Below, in pieces: positions 34,209 to 43,812 of a stretch of 64,000 nucleotides of DNA (its first letter is position 1; each line of letters begins with the position of its first letter). The translations under genes and the position numbers were made by a program. The notes below the pieces were generated by a model, which was given only the letters and a program-made list of their open reading frames with translations, was not told the DNA's origin and did not search any database. This DNA is from UBA964 sp037444685 (GTDB lineage Bacteria; Pseudomonadota; Gammaproteobacteria; Steroidobacterales; Steroidobacteraceae), in the NCBI GenBank assembly GCA_037444685.1, contig JBBILX010000011.1, forward strand, positions 1 to 64,000, written 5' to 3'.

Positions 34209-35690
34209 ATGATCCACGGCAGGGAACAGGTGATCTTCGAGTACTCGCGGCCCGGGCGTGGCGCCTTCGGCCAGTGGCCGGGCGGAGAGGGCGACGTCGG
34301 CGACATTCCCGAGGCCTTGCGCCGGCGCTCCAGGCCACTGCTGCCCGAGGTCAGCGAGCTCGAGGCAGTGCGGCATTTCACGCGACTGTCGCAGCTGAAC
34401 TTCTCGATCGACACGCACTTCTATCCGCTCGGGTCGTGCACGATGAAGTACAACCCGAAGGCCTGCAATCAGTACGCGATGCTGCCCGAGTTCCTGGGCC
34501 GCCATCCGCTTGCGCCCGAGTCACAGGGGCAGGGCTTTCTCGCCTGCATGTTCGAGCTGCAGGAGATGCTCAAGGAGGTGACCGGCATGCGTGGCATCTC
34601 GCTGACGCCGATGGCAGGCGCGCAGGGTGAGTTCGCCGGCGTGGCGATGATCCGCGCCTACCACCGTGCGCGTGGCGATCTCGCGCGCAACGAGATCATC
34701 GTGCCCGAGGCCGCGCACGGTACCAATCCGGCCACCGCGACGATGTGCGGTTGCGTCGTCCGTGAGATCCCTGTCGACGCCGAGGGCGATGTCGACCTCG
34801 AGGCGCTCGAGGCCGTCGTCGGCCCGAACACCGCCGGCATCATGCTGACCAATCCGTCGACGCTGGGCGTGTTCGAACGCAAGATCGAGGCTGTCGCACG
34901 CATCGTCCACGGAGCCGGCGGGCTGCTCTACTACGACGGCGCCAATCTCAACGCGATTCTCGGCAAGGTGCGCCCGGGCGACATGGGCTTCGATGTGATT
35001 CACATGAACCTGCACAAGACCTTCTCGACCCCTCACGGCGGCGGCGGACCCGGCGCAGGAGCGGTCGGCGTAGGCGAGCGGCTGCTGCCGTTCCTGCCGA
35101 TCCCCATCGTCGGTCGGGATGCGGGCCGTGAAGCCGCCGTGTATCGCTGGCTCACCGAGCGTGATCTGCCGCAGTCGATCGGTCGTCTGTCAGCCTTCAT
35201 GGGCAACGCCGGCGTGCTGCTGCGTGCCTACGTCTACATGCGCATGCTCGGGCGCGATGGCATGAGCCGCGTGGGCGAGTACGCGACGCTCAATGCGAAC
35301 TACGTGCTCGCGCGGCTCCGTGAGCTCGGCTACGAGATCGCCTACCCTTCCCGTCGCGCAAGCCATGAGTTCATCGTCACGCTCAGACGCGAGGCGCGCG
35401 AGCTCGATATCTCGGCGATGGACGTCGCGAAGCGTCTGCTCGACTACGGTTTCCACGCGCCGACAACCTACTTCCCGCTGCTGGTGCCCGAGTGCCTGCT
35501 GATCGAGCCGACCGAGACCGAGAGCAAGCAGACGCTCGACCGGTTCGTCGCCGCGATGGCCGCCATCCTCGAGGAGGCGCGGCAACAGCCGGATATGGTC
35601 AAGTCGGCGCCGCACACGATGCCGGTGCGCAGGCTCGACGACGTGCGCGCCGCGAAGCAGCTCGATCTGACCTGGAAGGGCACCGCCTGA
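34209..35690 (+). CDS. gcvPB: Glycine dehydrogenase (decarboxylating) subunit 2
   Basis: Catalytic, PLP-binding half of the split P protein, 493 aa. The PLP lysine is in DVIHMNLHKTFSTPHGGGGPG. NFSIDTHFYPLGSCTMKYNPK and PEAAHGTNPATATMCG are further family blocks. It is preceded by a GAGGAGC ribosome site and ends the gcv operon. The lipoamide dehydrogenase (L protein) is not in this window. Confidence 0.97.
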   Translation: MIHGREQVIFEYSRPGRGAFGQWPGGEGDVGDIPEALRRRSRPLLPEVSELEAVRHFTRLSQLNFSIDTHFYPLGSCTMKYNPKACNQYAMLPEFLGRHPLAPESQGQGFLACMFELQEMLKEVTGMRGISLTPMAGAQGEFAGVAMIRAYHRARGDLARNEIIVPEAAHGTNPATATMCGCVVREIPVDAEGDVDLEALEAVVGPNTAGIMLTNPSTLGVFERKIEAVARIVHGAGGLLYYDGANLNAILGKVRPGDMGFDVIHMNLHKTFSTPHGGGGPGAGAVGVGERLLPFLPIPIVGRDAGREAAVYRWLTERDLPQSIGRLSAFMGNAGVLLRAYVYMRMLGRDGMSRVGEYATLNANYVLARLRELGYEIAYPSRRASHEFIVTLRREARELDISAMDVAKRLLDYGFHAPTTYFPLLVPECLLIEPTETESKQTLDRFVAAMAAILEEARQQPDMVKSAPHTMPVRRLDDVRAAKQLDLTWKGTA

Positions 35691-35717
35691 TCCCGGCGGT
35701 GGCGTGTGCGTCCGGGT

Positions 35718-35723
35718 TACACT
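35718..35723 (+). promoter_or_regulatory. -10 box of dgkA
   Basis: TACACT ends 7 nt before the GTG at 35731, and there is no Shine-Dalgarno, so transcription probably starts at the start codon. Confidence 0.45.
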
Positions 35724-35730
35724 GCAGGGC

Positions 35731-36111
35731 GTGACATCCCCGATCGACCGACTCAAGCCTAGCGGTGCGACGCGCTTGCTGCGCGCCTTCGGCAACAGCT
35801 GGAGGGGCTTTCGCGGCGCCTTTCGCGAAGAGGCAGCGTTCCGTCAGGAGCTCGCGCTGGCGCTGGTCGTGATCCCGCTAGGCCTGTGGTTCGGCGAGAC
35901 CGGCATCGAACGCGCGCTGCTGATCGCGCCGATGCTTCTCGTGCTGATCGTCGAACTGCTAAACAGTGCGATCGAGGCGACCGTCGACCGGATCGGCATG
36001 GAGCGTCATCAGCTCTCGGGCCTGGCCAAGGACATCGGCTCCGCCGCGGTGATGCTTTCTTTCGTCCTGCTCGGCGCGGTGTGGCTGCTGGTCCTGCTCG
36101 ACCGCCCGTGA
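35731..36111 (+). CDS. dgkA: Diacylglycerol kinase DgkA (prokaryotic type)
   Basis: Small trimeric inner-membrane kinase that recycles diacylglycerol from membrane-derived oligosaccharide or lipid A modification. Three transmembrane helices and the active-site motif VELLNSAIEATVDRIG, with EEAAFRQELALAL upstream, define the family. GTG 35731 gives 126 aa (E. coli 122). A GTG at 35704 would add nine residues but overlaps the promoter. Confidence 0.93.
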   Translation: MTSPIDRLKPSGATRLLRAFGNSWRGFRGAFREEAAFRQELALALVVIPLGLWFGETGIERALLIAPMLLVLIVELLNSAIEATVDRIGMERHQLSGLAKDIGSAAVMLSFVLLGAVWLLVLLDRP

Positions 36112-36145
36112 TGTGCAACCTTAGTCCTGTGCCGCGGAGTGCTCC

Positions 36146-37078
36146 ATGACCGCCCTGATCTGTGGTTCCGTCGCCTACGACACCGTGATGGTCTTCGAGG
36201 GTCGATTCAAGGACCACATCCTCGCCGACCGGATCCACATGCTGAACGTGTCGTTCCTCGTGCCCGGCCTGCGCAAGAACTTCGGCGGTTGTGCCGGCAA
36301 CATCGGCTATAACCTCAAGCTGCTCGGCGGCGATGGCCGCATCATGGCTGCGGTCGGCATGGACTTCGCGCCGTATCGGGCCTGGATGGCCGACTGCGGA
36401 CTGTCGACCGAATTCATCCGCCAGCTCGACGACGAATACACCCCGCAGGCCTACATCACGACCGATGCCGACAACAATCAGATCACCGCGTTCCACCCGG
36501 GGGCGATGAACCGCGCGCAGATCAACGTCGTGCCGACCGATGCCGGTATCAAGCTCGGTATCGTCGCGCCCGAGAATCGCGAGGGCATGATCCAGCATGC
36601 CGAGCAGTTCGCGGCGGCGGGGATCCCGTTCATCTTCGACCCGGGCCAGGGCTTGCCGCTGTTCGACGGCGCAGAGCTCGTCCGATTCATCGATCTGGCG
36701 AGCTGGGTCGCGGTCAACGACTACGAGGGCGGTCTGCTTTGCGAGCGCACGGGGATGTCGCTCGAGCAGATCGCTGCGCGCGTCAGGGCACTGATCGTCA
36801 CGCGCGGCGGGCAGGGCTCGCACATCTACACGGACGGGCGGCGGATAGACATCCCGGTGGCCCGCCCGGAGCGGATTGCCGACCCGACAGGATGTGGTGA
36901 CGCCTACCGCGCGGGGCTGCTGTTCGGTCTGCAGCGCGGACTCGACTGGCCGACCACGGGGCGCGTCGCCTCGCTGATGGGTGCGATCAAGATCGAACAG
37001 CATGGCACGCAGAATCATCGCATCGGGTTCGCGGACTTCGTTGCCCGCTATCGCGACACTTTCGGCATCTCGTTGTAG
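36146..37078 (+). CDS. PfkB-family carbohydrate/nucleoside kinase (adenosine kinase-like)
   Basis: Ribokinase-fold sugar or nucleoside kinase, 310 aa. GGCAGNIGYNLKLLGG near the N-terminus is PfkB signature 1. DPTGCGDAYRAGLLFGL is signature 2, containing the catalytic Asp and anion hole. The N-terminal CGSVAYDTVMVFEGRF is typical of proteins annotated as bacterial adenosine kinases. Substrate is inferred from the family only. A CGGAG ribosome site precedes the ATG. Confidence 0.85.
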   Translation: MTALICGSVAYDTVMVFEGRFKDHILADRIHMLNVSFLVPGLRKNFGGCAGNIGYNLKLLGGDGRIMAAVGMDFAPYRAWMADCGLSTEFIRQLDDEYTPQAYITTDADNNQITAFHPGAMNRAQINVVPTDAGIKLGIVAPENREGMIQHAEQFAAAGIPFIFDPGQGLPLFDGAELVRFIDLASWVAVNDYEGGLLCERTGMSLEQIAARVRALIVTRGGQGSHIYTDGRRIDIPVARPERIADPTGCGDAYRAGLLFGLQRGLDWPTTGRVASLMGAIKIEQHGTQNHRIGFADFVARYRDTFGISL

Positions 37079-37088
37079 GCGGGAAATG

Positions 37089-39968
37089 ATGGGCGGACGG
37101 ACTCGCGCGAACCCGACACCCTGCCGGCGACTCGCGCTGGCTGGAATGAGCCTCGCCGCACTGGGCCTGCTCGCGCTGCCGGCGCCCGCGCAGCAGCCGC
37201 CCGGTGCAGCGTCGCGGACGGACGCCACCGCCCGCGCGGCACCGGACTGGGCGAGTACGCTCGAGCGCATCGCGGGCAGTGTCGTCGCGATCAAGATCGA
37301 CCAGACACGCGCGTTCGACACCGAGTGGAATACCTCGACGCAGGCGACCGGTTTCGTCGTCGATGCCGAGCGCGGCCTGATCCTCACGAACCGGCATGTC
37401 GTCACGCCGGGGCCGGTGACCGCCGAGGCCATCTTCCTCAACCGCGAGGAGGTACAGCTTTATCCCGTCTACCGCGACCCGGTGCACGACTTCGGCTTCT
37501 ATCGATACGATCCGTCGAGGCTGCGCTTCATCCGCCCGGCGGCGCTGCCGCTATATCCGGAGGGCGCGCAGATCGGGCGCGAGATCCGCGTGATCGGCAA
37601 TAATGCCGGCGAGCAGCTCTCCATCCTGCAGGGCACGCTCGCCAAGCTCGACCGGCTGGCGCCGAACTACGGTGTCGGCAAGTACAACGACTTCAACACC
37701 TTCTACCTGCAGGCGGCCTCCGGCACGTCCGGCGGCTCGTCGGGCTCGCCGGTCGTCGACATACTCGGGCGTGTGGTCGGCCTGAACGCCGGCGGGGCGA
37801 CCAGCGCGGCCTCGAGCTTCTACCTGCCGCTCGGTCGCGTGAAGCGCGCGCTCGAGCTGATCCAGGCGGGCAAGCCGGTGACGCGGGGCACGCTGCAGAC
37901 CGTGTTCACCTACGCGCCTTTCGACGAGCTGCGGAGGCTGGGGCTCGACGGCGATACGGAGGCGGTGGTGCGCAGGCAGTTCCCCGACTACACGGGGATG
38001 CTCGTGGTGGCGGACGTCCAGCCGGGCTCGGAGGCGGCCGCCGTGCTCAGGCCCGGCGACGTCCTGCTGCGAATCGATGGCCGCTACGTCACGCAGTTCG
38101 AGCCGCTGGCGGCCGTGCTGGACGACGGCGTGGGGCGCAGCATCGAACTCGAGCTCATGCGCGGCGGCGTTCCGGTTCGTGCCCGCCTGACCGTCGGTGA
38201 TCTGCACGCGATCACGCCGGATGCCTACCTCGAGTTCGGCGACGGCACCCTGCACACGCTCTCCTGGCAGCAGGCCCGACATTTGAACGTGCCGGTGCGT
38301 GGCGTCTACGTCGCCAATCCGGGCTATGCGCTGGGCGCCGCCGGCGTGCCACGCGGCGCCGTGATCCGCACCGTCGATGGGGCGGAAGTCAATGATCTCG
38401 ACGCGTTCATCGCACGGGTCGCTGCGCTTGGCGACGGCACGCGGATCGCGGTGCGCTACACGACGCTCGACGATCCGAACGGTTCGCAGCTGCGCTCGGT
38501 CCGGATCGACCGGCGCTGGTTCGCGGCCCGCCGTTGCCAGCGCAACGACTCGAGCGGCGTCTGGGACTGCCAGACGCTGCCCGAGGCGGCGCCGGCACCG
38601 CAGCCGGCACCCGCCAGCACGACCTTCAGCCGACCGGCGGATCGCCGTGCCGCGCGTCTCGCGCCGTCTCTGGTGGGGGTCGGCTTCGACATTCCGTACT
38701 CGGTGGCCGGTGTCACTGAACGCAACTACTACGGCACCGGACTGCTCGTCGACGCGGCGCGCGGGCTCGTCGTCGTCGACCGCAACACCGTACCCGTGCC
38801 GATCGGCGACGTGCGCCTGACTTTCGCCGGCACCGTGGAGGTACCGGGGCGCGTCGAGTACCTCCATCCGCTGCACAATCTCGCGCTCGTGCGTTTCGAT
38901 CCGGCCCTGATCGGCGACACGCCCGTGCGCGCCGCCCGACTCGCGCCGCAGCCTTTGCGCCCGGGTCAGGACGTCTGGGTGGTCGGCCTCGGTCGGGACG
39001 GCGAGATCAGGGTCCGTGCGACGCAGATCGGCGATGTGGCACCGCTCGCCCTGCCGTTGTCGCGAACCATGCAGTTCCGCGACGCCAATCTCGAGGTCGC
39101 GACGCTGACGACGGCCGCCGGCGTCGACGATGGCGTTCTCGTCGACCGCGACGGCGGGGTCATCGCCATGTGGTCGAGTTTCGCCTTCGAGAGCGGGCGC
39201 GAGATGCAGCAGACGAGCCGCGGCGTCGCGATCGATCTCGTCGTGGACATGCTGGAGCGGGCCAGGAGTGGTCGACCGCTGCACTCGCTGGAAGCCGAGT
39301 TCGCGCGGACGCCGCTCGCCATCGCGCGGCGTCTCGGTCTGCCGGACGAGTGGCTCAGGCGGATCGCGGCTGCGCGGCCCGACGACCGTCAGCTGCTCAG
39401 CGTGACGCGGCTCGTCGGCGGCTCGCCGGCCCAGCGCCTGCTGCGTCAGGGTGACCTCGTGCTCGCGATCGACGGCGCGGTCGTCACGGGATTTCGTGAC
39501 GTCGAGCGGGCGGTCGCGGACCGGCCGAGTGTGTCGGTTACGGTCTGGCGCGAGAGCGCCGAGCTGACCGTCGAGGTGCCGACGGTGCCCCTGACGGGGC
39601 GCGACCTCGACCGCGTGGTGCTCTGGGCGGGCGCCACGCTGCATGCGCCGCACCGTGCGATGCTCGCGCAACGTGGCATGCCGCCCGAGGGTGTCTATGT
39701 GGGCTATTTCGCCTATGGCTCACCCGCGACCCGCCACGGCCTGTCGCCGGGCCGGCGCATCGTCGAGGTCGATGGTGTCGCCACGCCCGATCTCGACGCC
39801 TTCCTGCGCGTGGTGACGGGTCGCCCGGATCGCTCGTCGGTGCGCCTGCGCACCGTGAACTGGAACAACGCACAGGACGTCATCACGCTGAAGCTGGATC
39901 GACACTACTGGCCCGCCTCGGAGCTGCGGCGCGGCGCCGATGGCTGGGAACGCCGCGATCTGGAATAG
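37089..39968 (+). CDS. Nma111-like double-module HtrA serine protease, exported
   Basis: 959-aa protein with a signal peptide (LALAGMSLAALGLLALPAPAQ). Module 1 is a trypsin-like domain with His103 (LTNRHVV), Asp134 (PVHDFGFYR) and Ser ~218 (GTSGGSSGSPVVD). Module 2 (about 545-750) repeats the fold but lacks the triad: VVVDRNTVPV replaces the His motif and DDGVLVDRDG the Ser motif. About four PDZ-like domains are present: two behind module 1, two at the C-terminus. This layout matches yeast Nma111/Ynm3 rather than DegP. It is likely periplasmic in protein quality control (inference). Two adjacent ATGs exist; 37089 has GCGGG at better spacing. Confidence 0.85.
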   Translation: MGGRTRANPTPCRRLALAGMSLAALGLLALPAPAQQPPGAASRTDATARAAPDWASTLERIAGSVVAIKIDQTRAFDTEWNTSTQATGFVVDAERGLILTNRHVVTPGPVTAEAIFLNREEVQLYPVYRDPVHDFGFYRYDPSRLRFIRPAALPLYPEGAQIGREIRVIGNNAGEQLSILQGTLAKLDRLAPNYGVGKYNDFNTFYLQAASGTSGGSSGSPVVDILGRVVGLNAGGATSAASSFYLPLGRVKRALELIQAGKPVTRGTLQTVFTYAPFDELRRLGLDGDTEAVVRRQFPDYTGMLVVADVQPGSEAAAVLRPGDVLLRIDGRYVTQFEPLAAVLDDGVGRSIELELMRGGVPVRARLTVGDLHAITPDAYLEFGDGTLHTLSWQQARHLNVPVRGVYVANPGYALGAAGVPRGAVIRTVDGAEVNDLDAFIARVAALGDGTRIAVRYTTLDDPNGSQLRSVRIDRRWFAARRCQRNDSSGVWDCQTLPEAAPAPQPAPASTTFSRPADRRAARLAPSLVGVGFDIPYSVAGVTERNYYGTGLLVDAARGLVVVDRNTVPVPIGDVRLTFAGTVEVPGRVEYLHPLHNLALVRFDPALIGDTPVRAARLAPQPLRPGQDVWVVGLGRDGEIRVRATQIGDVAPLALPLSRTMQFRDANLEVATLTTAAGVDDGVLVDRDGGVIAMWSSFAFESGREMQQTSRGVAIDLVVDMLERARSGRPLHSLEAEFARTPLAIARRLGLPDEWLRRIAAARPDDRQLLSVTRLVGGSPAQRLLRQGDLVLAIDGAVVTGFRDVERAVADRPSVSVTVWRESAELTVEVPTVPLTGRDLDRVVLWAGATLHAPHRAMLAQRGMPPEGVYVGYFAYGSPATRHGLSPGRRIVEVDGVATPDLDAFLRVVTGRPDRSSVRLRTVNWNNAQDVITLKLDRHYWPASELRRGADGWERRDLE

Positions 39969-39988
39969 CGTGGGCGCACACCGCAACC

Positions 39989-40978
39989 GTGAGCCGCCCC
40001 GACCCGCAACAGGACCTGTTCGACGGCCTGCGCCCCGACGAAGGCGTCGAACACGCGCCACAGCCGGCGCTCGGCGCGCTCGCGGCGCGACTGCCGCGTG
40101 CGCTGCGCATGGGCACCTCGAGCTGGTCGTTTCCCGGCTGGCGCGGACTGGTCTACGCACGTCACTATCGTGAGGCCGAGCTCGCGCGACATGGGCTGCG
40201 CGCCTATGCGCGTCATCCGCTGTTGCGGACAGTCGGGGTCGACCGGGGATTCTATGCGCCGCTGCAGCGCGAGGAATGGGCCAGTTTCGCCGCTGCGGTG
40301 CCCGGCGATTTCCGCTTCGTCGTCAAGGCGCATGCGGCCTTGACCGTGCCACCCGGGATGCGCCGGCCCGCGTTCCTCGAGCGCGCGCCTGCGGCATTCC
40401 TCGACGCCGCTTATGCGCAGCGGCAGGTTCTGGCGCCCGCTGTCGAGGGACTCGGCGAGCGTCTCGGAGTGATCGTGCTGCAGTTCTCGCCGCTGCCCTC
40501 CGCGCTGCTGCGCGAGCGCGGCCGGTTGCTCGCGCGCCTGCACGGCTTCCTGCGCGCGATGCCGGCCGGGGTGACCTGGGCCATCGAGTGGCGCGACGCG
40601 GCCATGCTGGGACCCGACTACGAGGCGCTGCTCGCGGACACGGGCGCCGTGCATGGCTACAGCGACCATCCGCGCCTGCCGAGGCTGATGGCGCAGCTCG
40701 CCGCCCCGACGCGTAGCCCGCTGCTGATCCGTTGGCTGCTCGAGCGCGGCCGGACGTACGAGGAGGCCCGCGGTCGCTACGCGCCTTTCGATCGCCTCGT
40801 CGACCCCGACCCCGCTACGCGTCGTGAGATCCTGGACTGTGTCGCGGCCGCGCTGTCGCGAGGCGAGGAGGCGCTGGTCATCGTCAACAACAAGGCGGAG
40901 GGCTGTGCGCCGCTCAGCATCGCAGCGCTCGCGCAGGACCTCGTCGAAACCGCGCCACCGATGCAGTTGCTAGAATGA
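39989..40978 (+). CDS. DUF72 family protein
   Basis: TIM-barrel-like DUF72 (YecE) protein, 329 aa. Typical blocks are RMGTSSWSFPGWRGLVYAR near the N-terminus, FVVKAHAALTVPP, LGVIVLQFSPLPSALL, WAIEWRDAAML and ALVIVNNKAEGCAPLS. The biochemical function of the family is not established. GTG 39989 is the first start after the protease gene. The stop lies 4 bp before the sua5 ATG. Confidence 0.8.
   Translation: MSRPDPQQDLFDGLRPDEGVEHAPQPALGALAARLPRALRMGTSSWSFPGWRGLVYARHYREAELARHGLRAYARHPLLRTVGVDRGFYAPLQREEWASFAAAVPGDFRFVVKAHAALTVPPGMRRPAFLERAPAAFLDAAYAQRQVLAPAVEGLGERLGVIVLQFSPLPSALLRERGRLLARLHGFLRAMPAGVTWAIEWRDAAMLGPDYEALLADTGAVHGYSDHPRLPRLMAQLAAPTRSPLLIRWLLERGRTYEEARGRYAPFDRLVDPDPATRREILDCVAAALSRGEEALVIVNNKAEGCAPLSIAALAQDLVETAPPMQLLE
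40968..40976 (+). promoter_or_regulatory. Extended -10 promoter of sua5
   Basis: TGC-TAGAAT, inside the last codons of the DUF72 gene, ends 6 nt before the ATG at 40983. A leaderless transcript is predicted. Confidence 0.55.
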
Positions 40979-40982
40979 CTGG

Positions 40983-41981
40983 ATGACTCGCTTGCGTCGC
41001 GCCACGCAGCAGGAGCTCGAGGCAGCCGTCACCGCGTTGCGGAACGGCGAACTCGTGGCTTTCCCGACCGAGACCGTCTACGGCCTCGGCGCGAACGCGC
41101 GCGACCCTTCGGCGCTGCGCCGCATCTTCGAGGCCAAGCGCCGTCCCGCCAGCCACCCGCTGATCCTGCATCTCGATTCGATCCGCTTCCTGCCGCGCTG
41201 GGCCCGCGAAATACCCCCGCAGGTCGACGTGCTGGCCGACCGATTCTGGCCGGGGCCGCTGACGCTCGTGCTCAAGCGCAATCCCGAGGTGTCCGAGGTG
41301 CTGACCGGCGGACAGGACACCATTGCGGTCCGCATTCCGTCGCACCCGATGGCACTGCAGCTGCTGACAGCCTTCGGCGGCGGCATCGCTGCGCCGTCGG
41401 CCAACCGCTACGGGCGTCTCTCGCCGACGCGCGCCGAACACGTCCGCGAGGAACTCGGCGACGTCGTCAGCGTGATCCTCGACGGCGGCGAGTCGACGAT
41501 CGGCCTCGAATCGACGATCGTGTCGCTGGTCGACGCGCCGCCGCGACTGTTGCGGCCCGGAGCCGTCCGTATCGATCAGCTCCGCGAGCTGCTACCGGAC
41601 ATCGAGGTCGGACCTGCGCCCGGTACCCCGCGCACGCCCGGCTCCACCTTGCAGCACTATGCACCCCAGACCCGCGTCGTGATCGTCTCCACGCCCGAGC
41701 TCGAGCCGCGTATCGAAGAGCTGCTGGCGGCGCAGCATCGGGTGGCCGTGCTCGCCCAGCGGCCGCCGCGGCTCGCGCGCGCGAATGTCACGTGGATCAA
41801 TGCGGGCCGCCGGGCCGATGTCTACCAGCACGACCTCTACGCGAACCTGCGTTCGCTCGACAAGGCCGGAGCAGCCGCCATCCTCGTCGAGGAAGTGCCC
41901 GACGGTCTGCCCTGGGCCGCCGTCCGCGACCGCCTCGCGCGCGCAAGCGCGCCGACGACCGTGATGGAAGAACTGCCTTGA
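40983..41981 (+). CDS. L-threonylcarbamoyladenylate synthase, Sua5 type
   Basis: Makes threonylcarbamoyl-AMP for the universal t6A37 tRNA modification. The YrdC domain (residues 1 to ~205) has GELVAFPTETVYGLGANA, KRRPASHPLILHL and APSANRYGRLSPT. A linker and a C-terminal Sua5 domain (PGSTLQHYAPQTRVVIV...) complete the long form (332 aa), as opposed to the short TsaC of E. coli. The next gene starts on TTG overlapping its TGA. Confidence 0.93.
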   Translation: MTRLRRATQQELEAAVTALRNGELVAFPTETVYGLGANARDPSALRRIFEAKRRPASHPLILHLDSIRFLPRWAREIPPQVDVLADRFWPGPLTLVLKRNPEVSEVLTGGQDTIAVRIPSHPMALQLLTAFGGGIAAPSANRYGRLSPTRAEHVREELGDVVSVILDGGESTIGLESTIVSLVDAPPRLLRPGAVRIDQLRELLPDIEVGPAPGTPRTPGSTLQHYAPQTRVVIVSTPELEPRIEELLAAQHRVAVLAQRPPRLARANVTWINAGRRADVYQHDLYANLRSLDKAGAAAILVEEVPDGLPWAAVRDRLARASAPTTVMEELP

Positions 41982-43162
41982 GCGACCGGCGCACGCCGCG
42001 CTGGATCGATCCGTTCGAGGAGCACCACATCCGGCGGCTGGTCGCCGAATTCGGCTCCCCGCTGCTGATCGTCGACTGCGAGCGCGTGCGGCGCCAGTAC
42101 CGCGCGCTGCGTCGCGCGCTGCCGGGAGTCGACCTGCACTACGCGCTCAAGCCGCTGCCACACCCGGCCGTCGTCGAGACCATCGTCGGGCTCGGTGGCT
42201 TCCTCGATCTGGCGACGACTGGCGAAGTCGAACTGGTCACCCGGCTCGGCGTCGATCCGGCCCGCTGCATCCACACGCACCCGATCAAGCGCGACGTCGA
42301 CATCACGGCGGCGCTCGCGCGTGGCGTGCGGACCTTCGTCGCCGATAACCCCGACGAATTGCGGAAGTTCGAACGCTACCGCGACCAGACCGAAACGCTG
42401 CTGAGGGTCTCGTTCCGCAGTCCTGGCGCCGTCTGTGACTTGTCGCGCAAATTCGGCTGCGATCCCGAGGACCTGCTCGCGCTGGCCCGCTTCGCGAAGC
42501 GTATTGGCGTGCGCGTGCGCGGCCTGTCGTTCCACGTCGGCTCGCAGGCCGCGGACCCCGGCAAGCACGTCGAGGCGATCGAGTCGTGCGGTCAGCTGAT
42601 GGCGGCCGCGCGCCGCGAGCGGCTCGGCCTCTTCGACACGCTCGACATCGGCGGCGGCTTCCCCATCGATTACGGCCAGCGTGCCCCGGCGATCCAGCGC
42701 TTCTGCGCCCCGATCCGGGCCGCGCTCGCCGCGCTGCCGAGGCGCATCCGCATCATCGCTGAGCCCGGCCGCTTCATTGTCGGGCCGGCCGCGATCGGCG
42801 TTGCGTCCGTGATGGGCCGCGCGCGCCGCGAAGGCCATTGGTGGTACTACCTTGACGACGGTCTGTATGGCAGCTACAGCGGCCAGATGTTCGACCACGC
42901 GCGCTATCCGGTCGAGGCGCTCAAGAGTGGCGACGAGCGGCTGCCCTCGGTGCTCGCGGGTCCTACCTGCGACAGCATCGACGTGATCGCCGAGAACCTG
43001 ATGCTGCCGGAACTGCAGGCGGGCGACCTGATCGTCGGGCGGGCGATGGGGGCGTACACCTGGGCGAGCGCATCGGAGTTCAATTTCTTCCCGAGGGCCC
43101 AGGTCGTGTCGGTCAACACCCGTCCCGGGGACACCGGAAGCGTGATCCCGGTCGGATTCTGA
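41978..43162 (+). CDS. Group IV PLP decarboxylase (ornithine/diaminopimelate decarboxylase family)
   Basis: Alanine-racemase-fold decarboxylase, 394 aa. The PLP lysine is in LHYALKPLPHP, the His-Gly phosphate region in GLSFHVGSQA, then DIGGGFP, AEPGRFIVG, and the second-subunit Cys-Asp motif in GPTCDSIDVIAEN. The last is closer to ornithine decarboxylase than to LysA, so polyamine synthesis is the likely role; lysine or carboxynorspermidine activity cannot be excluded. The TTG start overlaps the sua5 stop (TTGA), so translation is probably coupled. Confidence 0.83.
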   Translation: MSDRRTPRWIDPFEEHHIRRLVAEFGSPLLIVDCERVRRQYRALRRALPGVDLHYALKPLPHPAVVETIVGLGGFLDLATTGEVELVTRLGVDPARCIHTHPIKRDVDITAALARGVRTFVADNPDELRKFERYRDQTETLLRVSFRSPGAVCDLSRKFGCDPEDLLALARFAKRIGVRVRGLSFHVGSQAADPGKHVEAIESCGQLMAAARRERLGLFDTLDIGGGFPIDYGQRAPAIQRFCAPIRAALAALPRRIRIIAEPGRFIVGPAAIGVASVMGRARREGHWWYYLDDGLYGSYSGQMFDHARYPVEALKSGDERLPSVLAGPTCDSIDVIAENLMLPELQAGDLIVGRAMGAYTWASASEFNFFPRAQVVSVNTRPGDTGSVIPVGF

Positions 43163-43230
43163 GGGAACTTCTGCGCAGTCAGTCGGATCGGAGTTGTCAC
43201 GCCGCCCTTTGGTCTGAGACGATCCCAGCG

Positions 43231-43794
43231 ATGACCGTCGCGAATCCCCCGGGCGTCCCGCTGACGCGACGTCGCCTCCTGACCGTCTCCGCCGCAGCTC
43301 TCGCCGTGGCCTTCGTGCCGCACCGCGCGCGCGCTGGCGCGCTGCATGAGCGCTGGCTCGAACTGCGCAATACGCATACTGGTGAGCAGCGTGCCGTGGC
43401 CTACCGGGTCGCGACCGGCTACGCGGCGGCGGCCGTCGACAGGCTCAACTGGCTGCTGCGCGACCATCGCGCCAACGAGACGCATCCGATCGACGTGTCG
43501 CTGTTCGATCGGCTCGCCGACCTCGCAGAGGCCGCCGGCGTCGAGCCGCGCTACGAGATCATCTCGGGGTATCGGTCGCCGACCACCAACGCACTCCTCG
43601 CCAGCGCCAGCAGTGGTGTCTCGCGCCGCAGCCTGCACATGGATGGCCGGGCCATCGACGTCCGGTTGCGTGGGGTTCCCTGCGCGACGCTCCGCGATCT
43701 GGCGCTGGCCGCTGCCCGCGGTGGCGTGGGCTACTACCGCCGTTCGGACTTCGTCCACCTCGACACCGGCCGCGTTCGCAGCTGGGCCGGCTGA
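43231..43794 (+). CDS. Tat-exported DUF882/YcbK-like murein endopeptidase
   Basis: 187-aa peptidase M15-like (MepK/YcbK family) protein that should cut peptidoglycan cross-links in the periplasm. A twin-arginine signal (TRRRLLTVSAAALAVAF, cleavage after ARA) leads into ERWLELRNTHTGE and the zinc-site motifs EIISGYRSP, SLHMDGRAIDV and DFVHLDTG. It is convergent with an L,D-transpeptidase gene, the same ycbB-ycbK pairing seen in E. coli, where the two enzymes act on the same cross-links. Confidence 0.9.
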   Translation: MTVANPPGVPLTRRRLLTVSAAALAVAFVPHRARAGALHERWLELRNTHTGEQRAVAYRVATGYAAAAVDRLNWLLRDHRANETHPIDVSLFDRLADLAEAAGVEPRYEIISGYRSPTTNALLASASSGVSRRSLHMDGRAIDVRLRGVPCATLRDLALAAARGGVGYYRRSDFVHLDTGRVRSWAG

Positions 43795-43812
43795 ACGGGC
43801 CTAGCGTGCCGC

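Noticed and set aside
37551..39671. A 706-codon minus-strand frame opposite the Nma111-like gene
   Set aside because: Antisense shadow of a gene with clear protease and PDZ motifs; low-complexity Arg/His/Glu composition.
43194..43223. TTGTCA-18-GACGAT promoter before the MepK-like gene
   Set aside because: The -10 matches only half of the consensus; too weak to list as a feature, although its distance to the ATG (7 nt) fits the leaderless pattern.
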